Origin: an uncultured Enterobacteriaceae bacterium
GTDB taxonomy: Bacteria; Pseudomonadota; Gammaproteobacteria; Enterobacterales; Enterobacteriaceae
Reading direction: 5' to 3'
Length of the DNA stretch: 51,219 nucleotides
NCBI GenBank assembly: GCA_947631255.1
Contig: CANRKT010000018.1
Coordinates: forward strand, 1 to 51,219
Made by a program: the position numbers and the translations under genes. Below are positions 31,371 through 40,794 of this stretch, piece by piece. Below the pieces are notes generated by a model, which searched no databases, was not told the origin of the DNA, and worked only from the letters and a program-made list of their open reading frames with translations. Every line of letters starts with the position of its first letter. Within the stretch, counting starts at the first letter, position 1.

Positions 31371-32538
31371 TAAAAAATCAGTACCATTTTTGATGATTTT
31401 TATATTTTCATTATTTATTTTTTGCCTGCCAATTTTCGGTGGCCTGAAATTAGTGAACAACTTATTTCATGGCTCTTTAATACTTTTTATTGGCACAATA
31501 ATTATTTATCGTGATAGTATTTGTGGCGAAATAATAAAAAACAAAAACTATCAGTCATATAAAAATGGAATGGCTTTTATCGCTATTTTCCTGCTCTATT
31601 TTTCTCTGAGTGGAATGTGGAATGAAGAACCGTTAGATATTTCCAGTGAAATTTCTCATAGTCTATATATCATTGCATTTATTATTATATTTAAAATTGC
31701 TACCGAACGTTTAAATCGCGTTAAAATTTACAGTATTCTTGCTGCTTCAATTACTATTTTATGTATATTGACATTATACTTTGCCGATAAAAATCACATT
31801 TTCTCATCACGATTAAATAGAAGTTTTGCCTGGGCACCATCAAATGTTATCGATCTTGGCGGGTACTTTGCGATCGGTATTTTATTGATTTTCATGATAA
31901 TTCGTGACACCGGTAAGAAATGGCTTTACCTTCCGGCGCTGATTTTATTTTTTGGATTATTGCTAACACAAAGCCGCAATCCATTATTCTCCCTGTTCCT
32001 GGCGAGTCTGCCACTGCTATTATCATTTAAAAAAATCAATCGCCACCATATAAAAACAATCATTTCAATACTGGTTGTAATCAGCATAGTCGTTATTTTC
32101 ATGTATTATAATAGTAGCTTATTTATACGTATCGGCCAAAGTTACAATTCAAGTTTCGTTCGTTTTGGAATATGGCAAAATGCTTTTGAACTGTTCTTGC
32201 AGAAACCTATATTAGGATGGGGATTCGGTAAAGACCTGGATTTTATCAATAGCCTTAAGCAACATATTACAACGACTCATAGTGTCTATTTCGCGGTGTT
32301 ATTAAAAGGCGGAATTGTCGGTATGATAACATTCCTACTGATGATTGGTTACAGCCTAAAAATAGCCCTTTCTGCTTTTAGAAAAGGCTATGCTCTTGAA
32401 TGTTCTCTGTTTATTTTCTCACTATTGTTTTATGCCACTCAAGGGATGTTCGTTATCGCCAATCCTGATACCTCATGGATGCTCTTCTGGCTACCTGTTG
32501 CCATTCTATATAGCACGATAAACAGCCGTTTGAATTGA
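31360..32538 (+). CDS. waaL: O-antigen ligase WaaL
   Basis: This 392-residue polytopic membrane protein has about a dozen hydrophobic segments and the Wzy_C-type O-antigen ligase layout. LTQSRNPLFSLFLA precedes a large periplasmic loop with LGWGFGKD and TTHSVYFAVLLKGGIVGM, holding the essential Arg and His. WaaL joins O-antigen from undecaprenyl diphosphate to the completed lipid A-core at the periplasmic face. Codons are AT-rich. The acceptor fits this locus, but sequence varies widely, so the call rests on layout and position. Confidence 0.85.
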   Translation: MTLNKKSVPFLMIFIFSLFIFCLPIFGGLKLVNNLFHGSLILFIGTIIIYRDSICGEIIKNKNYQSYKNGMAFIAIFLLYFSLSGMWNEEPLDISSEISHSLYIIAFIIIFKIATERLNRVKIYSILAASITILCILTLYFADKNHIFSSRLNRSFAWAPSNVIDLGGYFAIGILLIFMIIRDTGKKWLYLPALILFFGLLLTQSRNPLFSLFLASLPLLLSFKKINRHHIKTIISILVVISIVVIFMYYNSSLFIRIGQSYNSSFVRFGIWQNAFELFLQKPILGWGFGKDLDFINSLKQHITTTHSVYFAVLLKGGIVGMITFLLMIGYSLKIALSAFRKGYALECSLFIFSLLFYATQGMFVIANPDTSWMLFWLPVAILYSTINSRLN

Positions 32539-32544
32539 TCATGC

Positions 32545-32585
32545 AGACAACCGATAAATATTCATTTTTTATTTATCGGTTGTCT
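32545..32585. terminator. Bidirectional hairpin between waaL and the GT9 gene
   Basis: AGACAACCGATAAAT (32545-32559) and ATTTATCGGTTGTCT (32571-32585) form a perfect 15-bp stem around an 11-base loop ending in six T. It lies between two convergent operons. Confidence 0.75.
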
Positions 32586-32620
32586 CTATACCACTGCGAA
32601 CTGAATTAAAACGGGTTATC

Positions 32621-33700
32621 TTAGTTTGATTTCGGTTCTAAGATCTGCGTAACGACCTGAAACACTCGGTCTGCAGAGATAGAACTTAACGGTCGCGGAT
32701 GTGCCATTTCGTCAGGTGCCACCTTTAATATATGATGCAAATCTTTGTCCTGATAAGGCCCCGTATATTGCGGCTGAGCCTCTGAATATAAACTCACCGT
32801 CGGCGTTTTGAGTGCTACTGCCAAGTGTAGCGGCCCAGTATCGCCAGTGACCAAAACACTAAGACTATCAAGCACCGTCAGTAACTCTAAAAGCGTTGTT
32901 TTGCCTACTGTCGACACAATATTCTGGTTAATACCCTGAGGTAACAAAGCGAAAAACTGTTGCTCTAAATCACTTTCCCTGGCACCGCCAATTAAAATAA
33001 CCTGACATAAAGGATAGCTGGTAACCAACTGTTCTGCTAGCTCAACAAACCGCTCAACAGGCCAGCAACGGCTTATTTCTGAAGCCCCTAATTGAAAACC
33101 AATTTTAAAAATACCACCATTAACAGCACGCTCAAAGGCTACCGGGATTTGCATATCAATCACGTGGTTATCGCAGCCAAGAACAGAAAGTAGATCTAAT
33201 TTACGCTGAATTAAATGCCCGTCATATTCATTTTGATAATGATTTAACCAACTGTTCATATCATCTGAATCAACATGATAGTTATCTTTTATAATATATT
33301 GACTACCTGATAATACTGCACACAACACATCATAGGGTGCATATGAATGGAGGATAACGGTTAATTGTGGATTAAATTTCTTTAATTCACCAATCACAAG
33401 ACAAGCATCGCGGATTTTATTATCCCAATAAATAACACGACTAAACCAAGGGCTACTTTCAACCAGTTGACGATTCTTCTTACTGGAGACTAATAGAAAT
33501 TCTGCATCCGGATAACGCTGCCTTAAAGCCACAATAGCTGGCGTATTGAACATCAAATCGCCTAGCGCTGTTGTAGAATAAATAGCAATGCGCTGAAATT
33601 GCATATCAGGGCTAAGTGTCACTCCTTTCTGCAGAAAGGGTTTGAAAAAATGATAAATCGACATTAACAACTTGATATATTTTACTTTTTTTTTCTTCAC
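32621..33700 (-). CDS. Core LPS glycosyltransferase of family 9 (heptosyltransferase-like)
   Basis: This 359-residue GT9 protein has the family motifs IAIYSTTALGDLMFNTPAI near the N-terminus, QLGASEISRCWPVERF mid-protein, and VLVTGDTGPLHLAVALKTPTVSLYS near the C-terminus. It probably adds a heptose to the core, but the acceptor cannot be read. It starts with GTG, immediately after the wabN TAA. A run of nine A lies in its first codons, and no good ribosome-binding site is seen. An internal ATG at codon 13 is an alternative start. Confidence 0.75.
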   Translation of the reverse strand: MKKKKVKYIKLLMSIYHFFKPFLQKGVTLSPDMQFQRIAIYSTTALGDLMFNTPAIVALRQRYPDAEFLLVSSKKNRQLVESSPWFSRVIYWDNKIRDACLVIGELKKFNPQLTVILHSYAPYDVLCAVLSGSQYIIKDNYHVDSDDMNSWLNHYQNEYDGHLIQRKLDLLSVLGCDNHVIDMQIPVAFERAVNGGIFKIGFQLGASEISRCWPVERFVELAEQLVTSYPLCQVILIGGARESDLEQQFFALLPQGINQNIVSTVGKTTLLELLTVLDSLSVLVTGDTGPLHLAVALKTPTVSLYSEAQPQYTGPYQDKDLHHILKVAPDEMAHPRPLSSISADRVFQVVTQILEPKSN

Positions 33701-34663
33701 TTAAATTTGAGCTCTTTTTATATGATTATATTCAGCTAACGTCATGCCGGTAACCTTCGGTTGTAGCCAAATAAATAGCTTTTCGAGGTCCTGATACAGC
33801 TGTTCAATATTTTCATCTGTTTTAAATGTTGGACTTCCACCCGGCATATACTCTGATGAGTGCAACATATACTCGATATAATCGCTGCCACCCGCTAGCG
33901 TTTTTTCAATAACCAGCTGCATCGTTGCTAAGTTTCCACCCATCGGACGTAACCAATGAACTGAAGGGGAACGTGTTTTTCCTCTGAGTTTATCGTAGCC
34001 TGTTTTGACGGTATTCAAAAACGCCGAATGCTTATACTGAATACTCATCGGAACTTGCAGCAGTGAAGAGTTTCCTGGCTGGCTGATATTCTGTATATCC
34101 ATAAAATAGGCATGGGTTGGGAAAGCACGATAATCCGTCCCCCCTTTCCCATCGGGTGCGCCTTTCGCCCCACGCCAGTCGACTTTGGGGGTTACCGAGC
34201 AATCAACCTGATAGCCATGTTCAAGAAGCAGTGCCGCATAACGTTCATCGAATGCCCAGCGACCAGCCCGATGACTGATCATCTTAGTCTGAAATGTCTC
34301 TTCCAATAATTGAGTCATAAAACTTATTTTCTGTTTCATAACATCATCAGGATACTCGATAAGATAAGGCTTATAACGCCAGTCATCATCGGTGAGAGCT
34401 ATCAGCGGTGGGCTATTCCATGCATGTAAATGCATACCAATTTCTGCAGTATTGCGCGCAATCACATCCTTGGCGAATTCGATATAAATGGGATCAATGG
34501 CCATTTCATAATTGGTCAAATAAACGGGCTTAAAGCCATATTTCTCACATAATGCCTGAAACCTGGGAAGATAACGTGCATTTTCCGTTGTAAGATTGCT
34601 GTTCTTTTGCCAAAGATTGTCACCTTCGGTATCGATCGTTATCAAAAATGCAGGCTTCGACAC
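33701..34663 (-). CDS. wabN: Polysaccharide deacetylase WabN, core GlcNAc deacetylase
   Basis: The protein is 320 residues. In Klebsiella and Serratia WabN removes the acetyl group from the core GlcNAc placed by WabH. Motifs of the polysaccharide deacetylase fold are visible: FLITIDTEGDNLW (catalytic and metal Asp), EIGMHLHAWNSPP (metal His), SHRAGRWAFD and LHSSEYMPGG. The start is GTG with GGGGA upstream. The next gene on the minus strand begins directly after its stop. It is divergent from waaQ-wabG-wabH, the genes whose product it should modify. Confidence 0.85.
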   Translation of the reverse strand: MSKPAFLITIDTEGDNLWQKNSNLTTENARYLPRFQALCEKYGFKPVYLTNYEMAIDPIYIEFAKDVIARNTAEIGMHLHAWNSPPLIALTDDDWRYKPYLIEYPDDVMKQKISFMTQLLEETFQTKMISHRAGRWAFDERYAALLLEHGYQVDCSVTPKVDWRGAKGAPDGKGGTDYRAFPTHAYFMDIQNISQPGNSSLLQVPMSIQYKHSAFLNTVKTGYDKLRGKTRSPSVHWLRPMGGNLATMQLVIEKTLAGGSDYIEYMLHSSEYMPGGSPTFKTDENIEQLYQDLEKLFIWLQPKVTGMTLAEYNHIKRAQI

Positions 34664-34775
34664 TAGAATTTATCCCCATATTTATATCTCGTGCCATTTT
34701 AGAGTAAGACAAAGCTTCTCTCAATCCATCTCATCACCTAAAATCAGGGAATGAATCTCCAGCGATAAATATATT

Positions 34776-35852
34776 ATGACTTCAACCATATACTCTCTGA
34801 AACAGGTAAAGCCTTCTCGTATCCTGGTGATTCAACTCCGTCACCATGGCGATATATTACTAATAACGCCCGTCATTTCAGTATTGAAACAACACTACCC
34901 ACAATCAGAAATTGATATCCTGCTATATGAAGAAAGCAGAGATATCCTGCTGGCAAATCCTGAAATAGCACAGATTCACGGTATTGATCGTCGCTGGAAA
35001 AAACAGGGAAAGGGTCAGCAGTTGCGTCATGAGTCAGCGTTATTGCGCACCCTACGGCAACGCCATTATGACATTGTCATTAATCTGGCTGACCAATGGC
35101 GCAGTGCGATTATCACAGCCTTCACCGGCGCATCAGTCCGTATTGGTTTTGACTTTCCTAAACGGCAAAATGCACTCTGGCGATGGTGCCACACCAACCT
35201 GGTTCCAACTGACGATCACGCCCAAAAACACATTGTTGAAAAAAATCTTTCTGCGTTAGCAACGTTAGGTCTCAGCACCAATAATATTAGTACTACAATG
35301 AGCTATACCCCAGAGGACTGGCAAGCTTGCCAGAGATTGCTCCCCGAAGAGGTACTGCAGAATTTTATTGTCATTCAGCCAACCTCCCGTTGGTTTTTTA
35401 AATGCTGGCGTGAAGAGAATATGAGCCAGGTAGCGAATGCACTGTCTCTCACCGGTAAGCATATTATTTTTACCTCTGGACCAGATAAGAAAGAACTTGA
35501 AATGATTGATAAAATCCTTTCAAGTTGTACTTCATCCCACATCACGTCTCTGGCTGGAAAACTGACTCTTCGACAACTGGCAGCACTGATCGATCATGCC
35601 CAGCTCTTTATTGGTGTCGATTCCGTGCCAATGCATATGGCAGCAGCCTTAAAAACGCCGTTAGTTGCCTTGTTTGGTCCATCAAAATTAGTTTTATGGC
35701 GACCATGGCAGGCAGAAGGAGAAGTGTTATGGGCCGGCGATTATGGACCGTTACCTGATCCGGATGATATCGATACCAATACTCAGGAACGCTATCTTGA
35801 CTCTATCCCTGTTGACCACGTTATTGCCGCAGCAAAAAGGTTACTGCCATGA
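34776..35852 (+). CDS. waaQ: LPS core heptosyltransferase III
   Basis: This 358-residue GT9 enzyme adds the side-chain heptose III to heptose II. Motifs are RILVIQLRHHGDILLITPVI, IQPTSRWFFKCW (typical of WaaQ) and FIGVDSVPMHMAAALKTPLVALFGPSK. It overlaps wabG by 4 bases (ATGA). This is the first gene of the plus-strand waaQ-wabG-wabH set. Confidence 0.92.
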   Translation: MTSTIYSLKQVKPSRILVIQLRHHGDILLITPVISVLKQHYPQSEIDILLYEESRDILLANPEIAQIHGIDRRWKKQGKGQQLRHESALLRTLRQRHYDIVINLADQWRSAIITAFTGASVRIGFDFPKRQNALWRWCHTNLVPTDDHAQKHIVEKNLSALATLGLSTNNISTTMSYTPEDWQACQRLLPEEVLQNFIVIQPTSRWFFKCWREENMSQVANALSLTGKHIIFTSGPDKKELEMIDKILSSCTSSHITSLAGKLTLRQLAALIDHAQLFIGVDSVPMHMAAALKTPLVALFGPSKLVLWRPWQAEGEVLWAGDYGPLPDPDDIDTNTQERYLDSIPVDHVIAAAKRLLP

Positions 35853-36979
35853 AAAAATATCGCTTAGCGCTTATCAGGCAAAAATATCGCCCTGATGGCG
35901 GTGCCGAACGCTTTGTTTCACGCGCACTCGAAGCTCTGGGTGAACATGACCTGGAACTCAATGTCATCACACGTGAATGGCAGGGAGCTTCCAAACCCGA
36001 ATGGCATATCCATATCTGTAATCCTGTTAAATGGGGCCGAATCAGTCGCGAACGAGGCTTTGCTCACGCAGCCAGAGCACTCTGGGAAGCACAGCAATTT
36101 GATTTGGTTCAGAGCCATGAGCGTATTGCCGGATGTGATATTTATCGTGCAGGGGATGGCGTTCACCAGTGCTGGCTGGAACAACGTCAACGTATCTTAC
36201 CAGGATGGCAGGGGAAGCATCTGCTGAAGAGTCGTTATCATCGCTATGTGATGAACGCTGAGCGAGAAATGTATGCATCACCAGCGCTGAAGGGGATTAT
36301 CTGTAATGCTGAAATGGTGAAACAGGAAATCATTGATACCTTCGCAGTGCCTGCCAGCAAAATAACCGTTATCTACAATGCTGTAGACCAGCAACGCTTT
36401 GCTCCCCCTTCTCATCAAGATTTTATCGCGCTACGTAAACAATGGCAGATCCCGCTGGATGCAACCTGCTTTGTTTTCGTCGGATCGGGTTTTGAACGCA
36501 AGGGGCTGGCACAAGCCATCAAGGCAATTGCGCCAACAGGCCGCCACCTTATTGTTATTGGTAAAGATAAAGAAGCCTCTCGTTATCAAAACCTTGCCAA
36601 AACTCTGGGCTGTGAAACGCGGATACATTTCTTTGGTATGCAGCATGATACTCTGCCCTTTTATCAGATGGCAGATGGCTTACTCTTACCCACACTCTAT
36701 GATCCTTTCCCTAATGTTATTCTTGAGGCCATGTCTTGCGGTTTGCCCGTGATAACCTCTACTCGCTGTGGTGGGGCTGAATTCATTACTCAGGGTCAAA
36801 ATGGTTATGTTTGTGATGCCCTGGATATTGCCTCACTACAAGAGGCCATTATGGCTCTCCCTGCTCAGGCTTTGGGATCCACTCAAGGATCACTGGCCCG
36901 AGAAAAAATAATGCCTTGTACCTCAATGAAATTATCATCACAACTAATTGATTTGTACCAAAAAATCATGGGTGTGTAA
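35849..36979 (+). CDS. wabG: WabG, core galacturonic acid (GT4) transferase
   Basis: This 376-residue GT4 enzyme closely matches the WabG/WaaG group. It has RLALIRQKYRPDGGAERFVS, the VQSHERIAGCDIYRAGDGVH stretch, the FVGSGFERKG loop and a late E-rich PNVILEAMSCGLPVITS nucleotide-sugar motif. WabG adds GalA to heptose II in Klebsiella and Serratia, while the related WaaG adds glucose in E. coli. Its setting next to wabH and wabN favours WabG. It overlaps waaQ by 4 bases and is 1 base from wabH. Confidence 0.85.
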   Translation: MKKYRLALIRQKYRPDGGAERFVSRALEALGEHDLELNVITREWQGASKPEWHIHICNPVKWGRISRERGFAHAARALWEAQQFDLVQSHERIAGCDIYRAGDGVHQCWLEQRQRILPGWQGKHLLKSRYHRYVMNAEREMYASPALKGIICNAEMVKQEIIDTFAVPASKITVIYNAVDQQRFAPPSHQDFIALRKQWQIPLDATCFVFVGSGFERKGLAQAIKAIAPTGRHLIVIGKDKEASRYQNLAKTLGCETRIHFFGMQHDTLPFYQMADGLLLPTLYDPFPNVILEAMSCGLPVITSTRCGGAEFITQGQNGYVCDALDIASLQEAIMALPAQALGSTQGSLAREKIMPCTSMKLSSQLIDLYQKIMGV

Positions 36980-36980
36980 T

Positions 36981-38072
36981 ATGAATATATTATTTATTAT
37001 CGATGGGCTTCCCGGCGGTGGCGCTGAAAAAGTGGTATTAACGCTTGCCGAGAACTTTATTCGGGAAGGGGATAACGTTTCGTTGTTTTCATTGCGAGAT
37101 GTTTGCGAATATCCCATCCCAGCGGGATTGCATTACCAGGTCATTAAAGACACAGCAACATCCCCCTGGCGGAAGCTTACAGAGCTGTCACGTCGCGCCA
37201 GTTTATTGGATAAGGCGCTGGAACAAGCTGAAAAAACAGATAAGTTTGACCTTATACTGTCAAATCTTCATAAAACAGATCGCATTGTCGCACGCAGCAA
37301 AATACTCAAGTCACGCCCGCTCTGGTTTTGCCTGCACGGCGTATTTTCAACCTCCTATTTAGGGCATCGAACAGGGTTTAACCGCTGGCTAAAAAAACAG
37401 AAGATCAAACAGGTTTATCAGAACCGCAATGTTATTACCGTCTCAGCCGCAGTGGGCAAGGATCTCATTGAGGTCTGCGGTGTGACCCCCTCAAAACTGC
37501 GTACTATTTATAACCCTTTTGATCTCGATGCTATCAGACAGAATGCAGATCAACCCTGTGATATCTCAGAGCAGGACTACATTATTCATGTCGGCCGATT
37601 CCACCAGGCCAAGCGTCATGACCGTCTGCTCCGAGCTTATGCACAAAGTCATATCAAGGCCCCTTTGTTACTTCTCGGTCAGGGTAATGCCGAACAAAAA
37701 GCTAAAATTACTGCACTAGCCAGAGAACTCGGTATTAGCGATCGCGTCATTTTTAAAGGCTTTCAGCCCAATCCATTACCCTGGATAAAATCAGCCAGGC
37801 TATTAGTTTGCAGCTCTGATAGTGAAGGTTTTGGCAACGTTTTAGTTGAAGCCTTGATACTGAATACACCGGTTGTCAGTACTCGCTGCCCCGGCGGCCC
37901 CGCTGAGATACTGGTTGGCGAGCTATCCCGCGGTCTCTGTGCTCTCGATAGCACCTCACTCGCTACAACAATGAAAGATATTTACGATAATCCGCCACCT
38001 ATAGATCCAAGCACACTGCAACGTTTCAGTACTCAAATCATCTGTGAGCAATATAGAGACTGTGTAAAATGA
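36981..38072 (+). CDS. wabH: WabH, core GlcNAc (GT4) transferase
   Basis: This 363-residue GT4 enzyme starts MNILFIIDGLPGGGAEKVVL. It has the IIHVGRFHQAKRHDRLL motif and the VCSSDSEGFGNVLVEALILN donor-binding motif. WabH adds GlcNAc to the GalA placed by WabG, and WabN then deacetylates it. The frame is open 11 codons upstream inside wabG, but the ATG at 36981, one base after the wabG stop, fits the family start. It is followed by a long gene-poor region. Confidence 0.83.
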   Translation: MNILFIIDGLPGGGAEKVVLTLAENFIREGDNVSLFSLRDVCEYPIPAGLHYQVIKDTATSPWRKLTELSRRASLLDKALEQAEKTDKFDLILSNLHKTDRIVARSKILKSRPLWFCLHGVFSTSYLGHRTGFNRWLKKQKIKQVYQNRNVITVSAAVGKDLIEVCGVTPSKLRTIYNPFDLDAIRQNADQPCDISEQDYIIHVGRFHQAKRHDRLLRAYAQSHIKAPLLLLGQGNAEQKAKITALARELGISDRVIFKGFQPNPLPWIKSARLLVCSSDSEGFGNVLVEALILNTPVVSTRCPGGPAEILVGELSRGLCALDSTSLATTMKDIYDNPPPIDPSTLQRFSTQIICEQYRDCVK

Positions 38073-38590
38073 GCATGCTATTTTTATAGCGAATAGTCAC
38101 TGGTAATAGACCCTATTATTACATTATTAATACAATGGATAGTCATGGGTCTCTTTAATATTAAAACCGTCAGATTTTTGCTTTGCATAGATAATGGACT
38201 AAACATCGTTCAGTGAGCTATGCGGGCGTGATTCAGTGCCCGGATACATTTAAGTCAACTTCGATTATCAGTATTTCATGGTTATCTGCTGATTGTATTT
38301 TAACCAGACAAACCCATTGTGCGGTAAGGCTAAATTTAGGAGGGCTACAATATTATTCAAAAAAATAGAATTAAAATGATGAGCTTTTCAGATGACTTGA
38401 TGCCTGTCATCTGAAAAGTCAACGGTGTTCGTACAACATCTACATACCGGTAAATGCTTAAGGAAGATACGATTCAATCAGTTTTAACAGATCGGTGGAT
38501 GAACTTCCTGATCGTAAAACGATTTTCATTACATGTGAAAAATGTTAATGGATAATTAATCGTGACCTTCATCGTAAAGCACATTTTATT
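38073..38590. other. Gene-free AT-rich region with a long inverted repeat
   Basis: This 518-base stretch contains no supportable gene. It holds the perfect 13-bp inverted repeat CTTTTCAGATGAC (38384-38396) / GTCATCTGAAAAG (38406-38418). A short open stretch just before 38550 has no family I recognise. It may be decayed DNA between core gene blocks. Confidence 0.6.
38384..38418. repeat. Perfect 13-bp inverted repeat
   Basis: CTTTTCAGATGAC and GTCATCTGAAAAG face each other across a 9-base loop (TTGATGCCT). No T run follows on the plus strand (CCAACGG region), so a simple terminator is not certain. Confidence 0.75.
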
Positions 38591-39382
38591 TTAATGAGTA
38601 TGTATTAACAAAAAAATCACCATGCTAAAAAAGATGCCTACAGAAAAACCTATAAGTGAATATTTAATTTTTACTTTTTTTATTCTCTTTCTCTTTTTTA
38701 TGTCATCTTCAGTTAAGATATGACTTCCCCAACCGATGTGCTTAACGGCACTTTTAGTCAAAATAGCAATGTACATCCCTCTGGATAGATAATGAATTGA
38801 TAGTTCACGTTCTCTAATGTCTGAACTTTTTCCGTTATCATATTGTGAAATAAAATCATAGTCTGACTTTCTTCTCAGCCCAGGATTAAAACTAAAGCCT
38901 CCCCATATATTGTCATTGCAAAATAATTGAGAGTACTCCACATCGTCCATTTTATTTTTATTTTTTAAACAGTGACTATCATAATGTATCATGATGTCAT
39001 CATTAAAATCTCTCAGTTGAACTAACAATGCATTGCTGTCATTTTTTAAAACTTTCAGTGAATCTTCAATAAATCCATTTCGGTAAAAACACCAATCATC
39101 TTCACAATGGAAGATATAGTCTGTATCCACCCGACTATAGGCTAAGTCAACAGACTTAATCTGTCCTAGCTTAGGGTTGTTAATGATAATATTTGTGTTC
39201 TTTAACCAGCTTTCAGGAAGAATATCTAAATCTAGATTTTTTCCGGAATCTTCCGTTATTAATACAGATTTTATGGGGTACGTATTAAATTTATCTAAAG
39301 AGTGAATGGTTTTTTTTAGTAAATCAAAACGGCCGCAACTGGTAATGACAATAGTCACATTACTTTGTTCATCAAAATGCAT
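38591..39382 (-). CDS. Family 2 glycosyltransferase, core LPS candidate
   Basis: This 263-residue GT2-like protein opens with VTIVITSCGRFDLLKKTIHSL. The DxD-like site is HCEDDWCFYR, and WGGFSFNPGLRR precedes the C-terminal half. The end (GFSVGIFFSMVIFLLI) is a single hydrophobic segment, so it is probably membrane-bound. Codons are strongly AT-rich. A GGGG box precedes the ATG. The substrate is unknown. Its position points to an outer-core sugar. Confidence 0.75.
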   Translation of the reverse strand: MHFDEQSNVTIVITSCGRFDLLKKTIHSLDKFNTYPIKSVLITEDSGKNLDLDILPESWLKNTNIIINNPKLGQIKSVDLAYSRVDTDYIFHCEDDWCFYRNGFIEDSLKVLKNDSNALLVQLRDFNDDIMIHYDSHCLKNKNKMDDVEYSQLFCNDNIWGGFSFNPGLRRKSDYDFISQYDNGKSSDIRERELSIHYLSRGMYIAILTKSAVKHIGWGSHILTEDDIKKRKRIKKVKIKYSLIGFSVGIFFSMVIFLLIHTH

Positions 39383-39849
39383 ACATTACCCCATCCTAAA
39401 AAAGTAGCTTACACATGTTCTACATATATGCTGACTCTAGCATGATAATCTATTGTTAGGGAAGAAACGAATTAATTATTATTAATGATAATACAATTTT
39501 TTACTTTCGATTATCTTTCTTCCTAATAAATCTGCTTTTCTTGAACTAGTGCTATAATGATGAACCGAGCCACAACAAATTACTCTTCTTAACTAGCCTA
39601 CAATAGCGAGGTTCTTCGGCAGACATATAATGAGGCATCATGGTAAATATTCTAGGCTCAGAGAGACATACTGCTTTCACATGCCAGCCACCGTCAACTT
39701 ATTTTATAATTTGCAGGTTCGGGGGGCAGTTAAACGCTTTTTTATAATTAGTCTCCTCCGCTAATTATATAAACAGATAGCCACATTACACGGCAAGGCT
39801 ATTTCTAATATTTATCTTTATTATTAGCTATCTTACCCGTGATACCTGG
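39383..39849. other. Gene-free region between two GT2 genes
   Basis: These 467 bases contain no gene that I can support. The region is AT-rich. It probably carries the promoter of the GT2 gene at 38591-39382 and the 3' end signals of the next one. Confidence 0.6.
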
Positions 39850-40791
39850 CTACCCTCGGAAAGCACCTGAAAAATATAACTTCAGATATTTCTTTTTAAA
39901 ACTCACCCTCACTTTTGGATCAAATAAAAACGACAAAAATGAGATATTGTTTAGATATTCTTTAACCAATTTCCTGTCACTGTCATCTCTGATATCTGCT
40001 TTGTGCTTGTGCTGAATATTAATCCAGTGGCAGGCAATCAGGTTTTCATAGCGTTTCCCGAAAGCAACTGTCATTTGCTCCGTTGCTTTGATGAGCATGC
40101 TCACTTTTTCATAATCAACATGACTGGACAGACTTCCAGTACGTTTAAAGTAAAAATAGTGGCTATTGGGAGAAATCAGGATAGATGAGGCTTTAGCCAG
40201 CACGGATGGAAAAAGATATGCGTCTTCATAGCAACGTAATTCAGGAAACTGCATTCCTTCCAAAATATCACGCCGGAAAAACTGGCCAATAAAATGAGCC
40301 TGAACTTCACGATGGATCAAAAATTTCATTATAGCTTGGTGTTGAGAAATAGACGAAACCGTCAAACCCGTCCATTTGTTATTCGGTGTTGACGAAGTAT
40401 ATATCTCATTGAGCCGGGTAAGAAGAATGTCCGGTTTACTCCCTGTAAGAATCAAAGCGATATCTGAAAAAGCATTCGAGGAAACTTCATCATCGCCATC
40501 TATCATGGTGATGTACTGGCCCGTACATTGCTTCATAGCAAAGTTACGTACTTTACCTATGTTCTTAAAATCCACTCGATAAAACATTACGTTACTGTGA
40601 TTTTTTGAAAAATCACGGCAAATTTCATTCGTCCGATCGACTGATGAGTCATCAATAAGTATTATTTCTAATGACTCAAATTTTTCACCCGCGAACTTTA
40701 TGATACTTTGCAGACATTTTTCGAGGTAAGCCTCACAATTATGCGCCGTAACAATAATACTGAGTATGGGGTTTTTACTCATTATGACCAT
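39850..40791 (-). CDS. Family 2 glycosyltransferase, core LPS candidate
   Basis: This GT2 protein of about 313 residues has the GT-A fold signature ILSIIVTAHNCEAYLEKCLQS, LIDDSSVDRTNE, and the catalytic DGDDEV motif after GQYITMI. A C-terminal region rich in basic residues may bind membrane or acceptor. Starts at TTG 40794, ATG 40791 and ATG 40782 are possible. AGGA is 6 bases before 40791, so I chose that. The acceptor and sugar are unknown. Codons are less AT-rich than in the GT2 gene before it. Confidence 0.75.
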   Translation of the reverse strand: MVIMSKNPILSIIVTAHNCEAYLEKCLQSIIKFAGEKFESLEIILIDDSSVDRTNEICRDFSKNHSNVMFYRVDFKNIGKVRNFAMKQCTGQYITMIDGDDEVSSNAFSDIALILTGSKPDILLTRLNEIYTSSTPNNKWTGLTVSSISQHQAIMKFLIHREVQAHFIGQFFRRDILEGMQFPELRCYEDAYLFPSVLAKASSILISPNSHYFYFKRTGSLSSHVDYEKVSMLIKATEQMTVAFGKRYENLIACHWINIQHKHKADIRDDSDRKLVKEYLNNISFLSFLFDPKVRVSFKKKYLKLYFSGAFRG

Positions 40792-40794
40792 CAA

